NCBI RefSeq assembly: GCF_037975245.1
Contig: NC_092566.1
Location: forward strand, 16,837,001-16,901,000
Reading direction: 5' to 3'
DNA: 64,000 nt
Source of the DNA: Apostichopus japonicus
Lineage: Eukaryota; Echinodermata; Holothuroidea; Aspidochirotida; Stichopodidae
The translations under genes were made by a program, and so were the position numbers. This document shows positions 49,401 through 61,256 of this stretch, in pieces. How positions within the stretch are numbered: the stretch's first letter is position 1; the number at the start of each line of letters is the position of its first letter. The notes under the pieces are model-generated. The model searched no databases and had not been told where the DNA came from. It saw nothing but the letters and a program-made list of their open reading frames with translations.

Positions 49401-52400
49401 TTGAAAAAAATTGATTCTCAGAGGGTTTTTTCAAGGCTCATTACAGATTTAAAGCATTTAGAAGAAAATGGTATTGTACTTAAAAATGGTTATGTTGTTA
49501 AAGGGACTGTAGTTGCAATAATTGGAGACAATCTAGGATCCCATTATATAGGGGGTTTCTGTGAAAGTTTCAGTTCTCACTATTATTGCCGTTACTGCTT
49601 GCTTTCAAAGATAGAAATTGCCCAAGGGCTTCCTTACGTTGAAGGAGTGTATCGCACACGTGAATCATACAGGAGAGCTCTACAGTCGCTGGATGACGAT
49701 GGTGAATCTGTGCATCATGAGGGAATTAAATTTGATTCTCTCTTTAATTCTCTGACATATTTTCATGTAGCCAGTCCTGGGCTTCCTCCATGCCTTGGCC
49801 ATGATTTATTTGAGGGTGTTGTGGACTATGACATGGCCCTTTTTATCCAGTATTTTGTAGCTAAAAAGTGGTTCAGCTATGAGAATTTAAACAGAAGGTT
49901 GCAACTGTTTCCATTCAAAGGTCGAGACTCTGCAGATATGCTGACTAGTGCAGTCAAGCCTCAAGGAGAAAGGATTGGTGGACAAGCAGTGCAAAACTGG
50001 TATTTCTTGCGTTTTTTCCCCCTTGTTGTATACGGGCTAGTTCGTAACATAAAGGACCCAGTATGGCAGTTACTTCTGCAACTGAAGGAAATTGTTGAAA
50101 TTATTGTGTCTCCAACTTTGCAATCATCTCAGGTAGCTTTTCTGAAAGTATTGATAGAGGAATATCTTGAAGGGAGGGCCGACCTCTTTCCTGAAAGGAA
50201 GTTACGACCCAAGCATCATTTTCTACTTCATTATTATTACCTTATTTTCATGTTTGGACCTTTGATCAAGGTTTGGACTCTCCGCTTTGAAAGTAAACAT
50301 TCTTTCTTCAAAAGATGTGCCAGATACTGTCAAAACTTTGTCAACATTACTTCAACATTGGCAGAAAGGCACCAATTACTGCAGGCATATTCCTTTCATG
50401 GACGTTTGTTTGCTGATGATGTTAAAGTAGCAAAAGGGATCCCATTCCACCCAGAGTTATATGCCGAAAACATCCAAAAAGCTGTTCTTGCTGTTCAATT
50501 TACAAGAAAGACTTGTTTGTGATAATAAAGGAAGATGAGGACTGGACATTTGCTTGCATTATGCTAATATTGGTGGTAAGAGAAAAAGTTGTTTTTATTG
50601 TGCAGAAATACCAGACTACCCATGTGCATGAATATGGCTTATACCAAGTGAAAAACAGGGCAGCAGATTCAAACCCTGTTTCGTGTGTGGCATACTCAGA
50701 CCTTCTAGATTATTGTCCTTTGTCAGCATACAAGGTTGATGGGCAATACATGCTTTCATTGAAAAACAAACCCACCAATATGTAGATTATTTTACAGGCT
50801 AGACAGTTCCAGCACGGCTTCTGACACTGATACTGATAGAGATACTGTCATTATAACAGACATAGAGAGAGTGTGCTGGAATAGTGTACCTGACATAAAC
50901 GACGAGCAATTAAGAAGACTCTTGGCAAAATTAGAGGCAGCTGGTGTATTGACTACAGATGATCTGGAGTACATCAGAGAAGATGATATTTTGGGAATTG
51001 TCACACCCATCCAAGCAAGAAAACTGATCAAAGGATTTAAAAAAGGTAGGAACTTACTCAGTACCATCTGTTTTACCTTCCCCATCAACGCTGTAAAGTG
51101 AAAACAGTCTAAGAAAATAAGCGAACAAATGTGACCATGTAGATTTTCAATATAGCAAAACATTGCAAACTAGGCTACATGTCAAATTTATTCCATCAAA
51201 GTTCACTGAAAAGTTCATATTTTACGTCAACTGTACAGTCAGGGGTAAAGTGGATTAATTGACCAATCTGCACGCGCAACCAGCAAATTGGTGGTGACAA
51301 ATGTCTATATTAGCAATTAAATCTGAGCACAAAAATCCTCACATATACTGACAGTAAGGTCCATGCCGTATTTCCATTGAAACAGCTTGTGTGAAATTGT
51401 AATAATTTCATTGGACTAGTTTGTATTGCGCAACCGGTATCAAAAAACATGCAGCCTCCGAATTTTTGAACAAAACTTATATAAGAACTGCATTGTATTG
51501 ATTAGGATCGTTACTTTTAACGTGTGTATGCAAACATGTATGGTTGTCCCATGGACAGTCTGCAAATAAAGTTGTCCCAGCCTAAATTTACGATCCGAGG
51601 CAAACAGACAACAGCTGCTTTTAAGCCCTGTATCTGCATACAAAAGTTACTTCCAGGTGGAAGGGCTTTAATCAGAAACCTTCTACCTAAGTTTATATGT
51701 TGGAACTGTGTTCTAGCTTCAAACCTGCGAATGTTTGTAGCTTTGCGTGGTTATCATGTTTATTATGATAGTAGCACGGCATGTTGTACTCGTCACCCAG
51801 TATAGTCACATATTGCTGCTGTCTCTGTGCCTGAAACTACGTACCCCCTAGCCCAGCGTACAGTGCAGCTACTTGTACTGCGCACACCAGGAAAATGGCA
51901 GGAACTTTGAGGAATTCTAGTTAAAAATGTTAAGTTTGGTTTGAGCCGCAGCCAGTATTTAGCTAAGCCTAGGCATAAATGTTACAGGCATCTAGCCTCT
52001 AGGCTATACCTGGGCTAAAACAGCATTGTGTTGTTGCATGTAGCCTAGCTAGCTATAATACCTGGGCTAACCCCGTTTTAATTGTGTTACGGCATGTACT
52101 GCATGCACTAATTATAATGTTACTGCACTGTTAGTGTTAGTGTGTTACACTATTATAAAAGCCTAAGTTGGGCTAAGAAGTCAAACCTACACCAAGCTTA
52201 GCCAGATATAGTGGTACAAATGCAAACCATTACCCCGCAACTGTTAGCTTGACAATTTGAATGTAGCTGGCTGCATTAATTGTGCACTGTCCATTCACTC
52301 TGTTGAACCATATTGGCTGGCAAAACGAACAAATTCTAAACCCTGGCTCACGTCAGTGCTGTATAGCCACAACCGACAGTAAGCAGTCGTACTGTGCGCA

Positions 52401-55400
52401 TTAATATGCAGGGCCTTTAGCTGAATTAATATGTTGTGTTCTCAACAACACAGAATACATCTATTCCCTCTATTGTGTAGCTGCTTTTTAAGTGACTACT
52501 CTTCTAGAGATAATCCTAAACTGTACAACTACATAGCTTTGCAGAGATGGATTATCATTCCTCTTGGCTTTGACATGGACTCCATTATCCCTAAATTGTG
52601 CTACAAGGGGCACATATATGATGGATTGCTACTGCATGGTTGGGAGAGAACTTTAACCAAATTTTTACATTATCACAATCTTGACAGGTTTATGATATTC
52701 AATGTTGTCACAGAATTTGAACCACCTGTTTTTGGTAATTTGTTAATTAAGGGGTTCCTACATATTCTCAAAGTCAGTAAATCAAGCTCTGTTAGCCTTT
52801 AACTAGCTGTGAATTTGTTGTTTATGTTATCAAAAGTACAAATCTGCTTATTTTTCCTAGTGCATGACTGCATGTACCAATGGCCCACGATGTAATGTAT
52901 TGTATTCTCACTTACATGCATGTGGACTTAGGGCCTGCAAGTTATGTAAATATTCAATTTTCACAAATTAAACTAAGGCTGAAGGAATCTATGCCATGCA
53001 TGGCGATGGCGCATGTTTGTATGCGTGGGTGGTGTGTGTGACGCCTTGCCTTGTAAACACGATATCACAAGAAGTGAAAATCGCTTGAACTTCAAACTTA
53101 GTATACTGGTAGCCTGTGGTGAGTAGATAACCCTTAGTGTTTTTCATGGAGGTAAAAGGTCATTTGAGTTCAACAGCTCGGGTCAGCAGGGGTCAAATTG
53201 TGAAAACCTTGTAAACATGATATCACAAGAAGGGAAGCTTGGACAGATCTCATATTTGGTATGGGGGTGTACCTCATTGAGTGCAAGAAGCCTATTGTTT
53301 TTGGTGGAGGTCATTTAGGTCAGCAGGGGTCAAATTGTGAAAACTTTGTAAACACAATATCTCAAGAAGGGAAGCATGGATCAGTCTCATATTTAGTGTA
53401 TAATTGTACCACATTAAGTACAAGAAACCTGTGGTTTTTGGTGGAGGTCAAAGGTCATTTCGGTTCAGCAGGGATCAAATTATGAAGACTTTGTAAACAT
53501 GATATCTCAAGACGGGAAGCTTGGACAGATCTCATATATGGTATTAGGTGTACCACATTGAGTGCAAGAGCCGTATTCTTTATGGTGGAGATCAATTGTC
53601 ATTTGCAATCATCGGGGGTCAAATTTTGAAAAGCTTGTAACAACGATATTGTTACATGGGAAGCTTGGACAGATATCATTTGGTATTTAGGTGTATAGAG
53701 TGTAAGAACCTATTATTTGTGGTTGTTAATGGTCAGTTGTGGTCACACTGCTATTAAATATCTCAAGAATGGGAGTTGTCATTGTGAATGTATTGTTTAT
53801 CACATCTCAATGCTTTATGCTGTATTACTAAGATCAAGTATGTTGTTAACCCTCTCTATACAGTACATCAGTGAATGCAATGCATTTTTACATTTTGGTT
53901 AAAACGGGCAATTGATCTTATCTTGTTCTTATTTGATCGTAGATGAAAGCGCATCAAATGCAGACTCATCACCATCGAGTAGTGGCCAGAGCCGCACTGC
54001 TAGCCGCTGGCAACCAAAGGAAGTGACGCTGTCTCTATCACCAGGTTCTACTTATTTTCTTCTTTTTTTATTGGCTAATTCTGTCAGCCAAAGGATTCTG
54101 TGCAAGAGTTCGCTAGTTTTTGACACTTAATTGTGGTTTGTCTGTGGGTTTTTATCCAATAATAACTTTTCAATGCTTGGAAACTCATTTACATGATTTC
54201 TAATGTGATAAACATTGTTTTTTGTATGCAATCAAGTTGGTGCATGTGCTTGTCTGTATGTGAGGCCCTAGCTTGTAACACAATATTTCAAGATATATAG
54301 GTAACTACAGCAGATTTCATATTTGGCATGTGGCTTCCCCATACTACGGTAAGCACAAAAACCCTATTGTTTTGGTAGAGGTGAAAGGTCATGTGTGGTC
54401 AGCAGTGGTCAATTTGTGAACACATTGTAATCGTTAACACAGTATTTCAAAAATGGAAACTTGGATGCTATATTAGGGGTTTGAATGTACGTTATATAAT
54501 GTACAAGCACCCCATTGCTTTGGTAGATGTTCCACATTGAGTGTAAGAGCCTATTATTTTTGGTGGAGGTTAGAGGTCATTTGTGGTCAACAGGGGTCAG
54601 ATTGTGAAAATGGTGTAACACAATATCTCAAGAAGGGAACTTGGTATGTAATTAGCCTTTGGGTGATGTAGCCCTTGTATTTTTTGAGATCATGAACAGA
54701 GGTGAAAGTCTGAACCTTGTAAATAAGATATCTGAAAAAGTAGAAGTTGCTCAATTGAACTTGAAACTTGCTTTATGTAGGTACCCCTTGGTGAGAAGAT
54801 GATACCTCCTACTTGTATAAGGCAAAGACCTTAGGTAAACCCAAGACCCTTGCATTTTTCATCATTTCTGGTCAGCAGTGTGTCATGTAGAAGAACCTTG
54901 TAACAGAAGTTGCTGCTCATATTGGCAAGGAATCACCAAGTCTTTTGACTTTCTGGTTTATTGAATTGTCAATTGAAAGCATCTGTAAAGATACAGTAAA
55001 TCTTTGTTTTTATATATTTTGTAGGTCAGCTTGTGTTGATTGATAAATGTGACAGCAATCTGCTTGTGGAAAGCAAACCTTATTGGCACTGTTTACATTG
55101 AATGACTTATATCTGAGTTTGTGTGTGGGGAGGGGGGACAAATCAATGTTTATAAGAGCTTCCATATTCATCCCCTGTCCCATACTGAATTTTGTATGAG
55201 CTACATACTGTACTATTATTGATTCAAACATTCAATTGTTTAAATCTGCACATATTCTCTAATTTGTTCCTTGAATTACAGTTGAAGGAAGCAAGTCTGC
55301 CCCAAGTAAGGTAATAGATTTGGATATGATGTTGAGCAGAATTCCAAGAAAAACAATACATATTTTGGAGAGAAATGAAAGACTCCCTCCAAGAATTCGT

Positions 55401-58400
55401 AAAGAATTTGTGCGACTAGTGGTAGATAACATTATTGACTGCAAAGGAGCTACATACCCTAGAACAAGTGAGTTGCGTTTATATGCCAGCCAAATAGTCA
55501 GCAAGTATAAAACACTTGGAGACCATCTTGATGGAGTGGTAGTTGGAACAGGATACGAGAGCTTACTGAAACAATTCGTCAATCGAGTGGACAATCTTGG
55601 GAGATCTGTTGTTCAGGGATCACTGAAAAGAAAAGCATTGGCAGGATGCAAAAGTCCCAAAGAGAGACTAGCAGACCAGTACGGGTGTGTAAATTGGCAG
55701 CCTGAGTCTTTGCCGGAGGGTGAATCTGGGGAATCTCAAAGAAAGATTATGAATGAGCTGAAAAGCCTGTGGGAGTCTGGGACTGGAAAAACAAAGGATG
55801 TAAAGAACAAAATGATACACACATATGCTACACAAAGAAAGGACATTAATGAAAAAGACTGTGTTCTGACAGATATCATAGAAAACTGGCCTTTTTTGTT
55901 TGAGGAGGAGTACTTGCTGGCTCACTTCAAGAAACTTATGGGAATTGACATCATGGAAAATATGTCATCTAACTTTGAGCATAGAGTTCCAAAGCTTTAC
56001 AGATACTTTCAACAAGTAGCCAAGCCAAAGATTGAAGCAACCCACAAAAAGATACAAGATGCAGTTGACAAGAAAGAAGACAATAGCCCTCAAGTAATGG
56101 GACTGCTAATGCTTCTGAGCGAGCACCTAGGAGAGGATCTGGGAGAGCACGTAAAGAGTACTGACAAGGTAAGCAAGGAACTGTTTCTCATAATTTCAAA
56201 ACTGTTATTTTCCTTACTCATTACCGGCAACTAGCTTCCACTAGCATGTTATGCCTCAGGTAAGGTAGAGTGCCCAGAGACCAGCAACCAAGAGAGGGGT
56301 GGATTTAGGGACTATAAAACTAGAAACAGTTGTGCACCCAAGGGGCTAAGTGTTTGTGAAAACATAGTCTGACGGGTTTTACTCAAACATAAAGAGAATT
56401 GATCATACAGGGCCTCCTCATAGGACATGCACAATTTCTACAGATGCTCTTGAATTGTTTTATGTAAAAATCAGGCCTCAGCTTTATAAAGCATATTATG
56501 CTCTAAATTGATTGAATTTGTTGCCAATATTTCATTTTAACCTATCTTGCCTTTTCTCCCACTGCTGACCATTGACTGTATCAATTTTCTTCAGGAAAAG
56601 AGTGCTGACACATGCATTGAGGCCATGGACTTGCAAGGCCCTGTTGTTCTGGTTGCACATGGTAAGTGTTGTTTGTTTTGATTGTTCATGCTACTCCATA
56701 GTGTACTGATCAGTGACTAATTACCACACTAAATACGCTACTGGAATTGTTCCAACAAAAAATATGTCTACGTAACCATTCATTTATGTCAATATCAAAA
56801 TATGGTACGTACAACCATGCAGTTTACTCAGGACTGCATCATGATTGGACACCATGCATGTTGGGTAGTGTCTGCAAAGGTCATACAGTGGTCAAATATA
56901 TAACTTTATACTTACTGTAAATTCCTTGTGTGTGTATTCATCAAGCCATGCTATTTATAAAATTGTATGCTTTGCCCCATCAATCTCTGATGCTTTGTAA
57001 TAGGACTGGCAAATTAAAGGTAGTCAGGACTCGCCCAAAGGCAAAATGATAACAGGGCCATCACCAACTTTCTCTTGTCTGCAACCCAAAGTTCTATCTA
57101 AGCTCCGCCCATTATTTACGTTGGTCTGCACTCTTCCCATTGCAACTATATGTGAAGTCCCTCCCATTGTTTACAACTCACTCTCATCCAAGTAAACATT
57201 GACCAAGCCAGATCTGGTTTCACCCCCTGGTAAGCATCAGCAGGCCTTGTCCTTAGCTCCCCTTAGGGCAATAGAAAAAGTTCTGCAAGTCTCTTCTTTG
57301 GACCTGACAACTAAATAATTATGACCAAAGCTTACCAGACTCACCTAACATGGTATGTACACAGTACTACACACTAAAGCTGTAATTGACACCTTGTAGT
57401 ACACAGTATATATGCTGGTATGATTTGCACAATGTAGAAATGCATGCAATTTCTGATAATTCAATATTTTCTTTTCAAAGGGAAAGTACTGACAGCAACT
57501 TTGTTTTCTCTCGCCATTGGAGGGAAAGAAACGACTAAAGTAACCAATCCTCTATCGGGTGTGTGCGTATGGTTTGCAGCTTATTATGTCTTCAACCTAA
57601 AATATCCAGAAAAGGCGCCGGCGCTCTTGGAATTTATCCAACGGTGAGTAGTTATATTGTAGTCAAGGACGACCACTGCCTCGTCTAAGCGTCAGGAAAT
57701 AATGGGGATTGTAATTATTGTGCAATCCTAGGAATCCCTGTAAGCTTTACATGTCCCCACTCTTGGGCAAATTGCCCTTATTTCACAAGCAGTTTCCCCA
57801 TATCAAATTACACTACAATCCGACATAACAAACTCAGCATGCTTAAACGAATTTACTCCACCATCAAGTCCCAGAGTTATGAAGGTTGGGTATTAAAAAC
57901 CATTAAAAGTCCCTACCCTAGAGTGGACAATGCAACTGGTAATACTGACCAATATTGCCACTAAAATAGAGGTCATGAAGGAAGTATACTTTGAAAGTGC
58001 ATAACCATCAAATCGTTTGCCCTATCCACTTTAGGTGCAACATCTTTAATCAAGTTAAACATTTTTAGACTATACTTCAAAATGTTATTGCGTCCTGATG
58101 AATTTGGATGATATCTCGCTCAATATTTGAGTATGGAAGACTCAAAAAAGGCAAATGTTTAAACTCAGTTAAAGTGTAATTACCAGATCCATAAACAACT
58201 ATTTCCTGTAACACATGTACTTTATCCCAAAATACCATGCTGCAAAATGCCAACCTGCCTATGGCCATCATGGACAATTGATTATAAAAGGTTTCCAATC
58301 CTTACTATAATACATGCATGGGTATTTTACTATATTGTTATTATTATATGATTATATATAATTTTAAAGTTTTCATCCAACATGAGGAGATACCATTGCA

Positions 58401-60560
58401 TCCAAATATTTGAAATTGCCCAAGTACTCTATAGTGATGCATTTGTGGTGTTGCTTGATTAAAAAATAAATACTGAATAATGATTTTGTGTTTCCTGCAG
58501 GATCTTCCTTGGAATCAACCCGGACTGTGGGACTAAGAGACAAAAGATGAAAGGAAAGAAATCTGCTGTCAACCCAGTAGTGCTTAAACTTGCAGGCGAG
58601 ATGAGTAACTTTGAAAATGACTGGGCATTGTAGGTCCCAGAATGGGATACATCCATCATGGTTACAGAACACTCTCAAAACTTTTTTTTGCTGGATCAAG
58701 TTTGTATTTAAAGTTATAACACCTCTCTTTTTCAGTACTTATAGAGGTGGTTTGTCTCAGATATTAGGGTAAATAGCCACACATTGTGTGCTACACAGAT
58801 TTTGATTGCTTGTTTTATTTATTTAGTTTGTTATTTACTTTTCATTTTTGTCCTGTTTCCATAAAGCTTGTAATTGTTTTGAAAAGTTTAAGTAAGTAAT
58901 GGTGTGCTATTGCATACATGTGATTTTACCTAGCTGGTTACTTGAATAGACAAGTTTTTTTTCCAATTCTATAACTCCTAAAGTGATTCATGTGAAATCA
59001 GTATTGCTTCTAGGAAAGATGTTAGATCATGAATCTGTTATTTAAGCAGATGTATGTGGTTTTCTGTTCTGGATATACACAATACTGTTACAAATACAAA
59101 TTTGCACTAAAATATTTCAGAAAGTTCTAGTTGAAGAAAATTTTGGCAGCTATGACATGTGTTTCTGATATCAAGACATTTCTGAAAGGTGAAATCTGGT
59201 TATGGGGCTACAGTATGATTTCATTTTTATGGAGATCACAGACCAAAAATAATTTGGCTAGCCTATCTTTTGATTTGAGAAATTCCTTGTCCATGTTAAA
59301 AATGCTAAATTTTAGCATAATTGATTTTATGTAATGTTTTTTTGATAAGTTGCTGTTAAAGCAAAGTTAGTATGGGGCAGTCCTTGGTTTCTGATGTCTT
59401 TGCTATTTCACAGCAGCATTCTCAGGCTGGCATACAAAGTATGTAAAAAAAAAACTATATTAAGGTGTTAAATCAAGTACAATATCTTTTATGAAATTCA
59501 TTTCACCGTTCACACTGCCTACAAATTGACTTGCTTTGACATATATCTGTTCATTTACAGGAGGTATTTGCGATGGCATTGTAAGTGTCAGTACAATACC
59601 GTGTTTCAGGATGTTTTCATTGTTATTTCTATGTTCCTTTCAGTTAATAAAGGATATATGAAACATTTACTCACAGTCCACATGTTTTTTTTTAATAGTA
59701 CATGTCTGCTAGTTCAAGTCACAGCTAGTAAATGAACTTCACGAAACGTTTTTATACAGTCTATGTTATTTTACAGTATAGTACCGTCCGCCAAAGTAAC
59801 AGTATAGTACCGTTTTTTTACAGATTTTTTTCAGTAAATATACGATGGGAAACGTTTTTTCACGGTCCGTGTTATTTTACGGTGGACTACCTTCCGCCAA
59901 ACTGACAGTAAAATGCCGTTATTTTGCAGATTTATTTCAGTAAATATATGATGCGAACCTTTTTTTCACGGTCCCTGTTATTTTACGGTGGACTACCTTC
60001 CGCCAAACTGACAGTAAAGTACCGTTTTTTTACAGATTTATTTCGGTAAATATACGATGGGAAACGTTTCCCCACGGTCCGTGTTATTTCACAGTGCCGT
60101 TTTTTTACAGAAGTGAGATGCTGTAAATACATGACGGGAAACGTCGTTTCACAGTCAATGTTATTTTACGGTAAACTACTGGCGTCCAAGACTGCCAGTA
60201 AGTTACCGTTTTTTTACAGATTTATTTTTTACAGTGTACGTACTACTGTACCTGTTGGTTAAAACGAACTTCAAAGTTCAAACAGTCGGAACATTCAAAA
60301 TTGACAACGGCATAAAATGTAACAAGGAACAATCAATGAAATTAAGAGCATAAGAAATTAGTTTAAGTCCTGGATCAAACATTTAAAGGTATTTAAGGAG
60401 TCGGCATTCTTTCACTCCTTTCGGACTACTCCTTAGTAGCAACATATGAAAATGTTTTCTGATGATACTGGGTATTACCACCCTCTAAGAATAGATTATT
60501 TCGTGTGGTATACCTAAGAGAGTGGTTATGTATATTGTTCGCGTGATGGAACATGTCCAC

Positions 60561-60592
<32 letters not shown>

Positions 60593-60644
60593 CCACATAT
60601 ATATATATATATACCATATATATACGATTTCAATTATATACTTT

Positions 60645-60720
<76 letters not shown>

Positions 60721-61160
60721 AATGCAATGGAGGTAAACGACAAAGGCAAATGAATATATATAAACGAAAATCGTAATGAGTTGGAAAATCAAGAACAGTG
60801 AAAAAACTTTCAGCCTCCACCGGGATTCGAACCACGGGCCTTCCGCTCTGTACGCGGACACCCTAACCACTAGGCTATGGACGCTGATTGTATGTCCAGA
60901 GGTTCGAAACCGGTAAGGAAGGTCGTAATTCCACTGTAGGCGTTTGTCACCTGTATCGAACAATACTAGTTATGTTTTTGGTGACATATTTTGCCTTACT
61001 CTAGAGATCAAAAGTATCTTTTTCGAGATCCGGCTTTAGGAATCACAAATGATTTCGAGTTGGTTAGCATCATGTTTGATCGGAAGGCCCTTGGTTCGAA
61101 TCCCGGTGGAGGCTGAAAGTTTTTTCACTGCTCTTGATTTTCCAACTCATTACGATTTTC

Positions 61161-61256
<96 letters not shown>

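Larger units (their letters stand above)
45913..60236 (+). mobile_element. Large two-gene CACTA/CMC-like DNA transposon nested in CLCA intron 2
   Basis: The left end begins CACTGTAAGAAAT. The right end, read on the minus strand from 60236, begins CACTGTAAAAAAT, so 12 of 13 bases form an inverted terminal repeat. TA lies on both outer sides, consistent with a 2-bp target duplication, though a TA match by chance is likely enough to leave this open. The right subterminal 500 bp is an array of repeats rich in TTTTTACAG words. Between the ends are two same-strand genes: a transposase-like protein (48009-50522) and a SAM-domain protein (50798-58633). CACTG ends, 2-4-bp duplications, subterminal repeats and two genes are known traits of the CACTA/CMC group; the assignment itself is inference. 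A second left-end-like sequence at 47397 may be the true start. Confidence 0.65.

Noticed and set aside
52431-52802. 123-residue open frame inside an intron of the SAM-domain gene
   Set aside because: No family recognised, no splice signals joining it to neighbours, and it would not fit the phase of the flanking exons. Possibly a remnant of another element, but unsupported.
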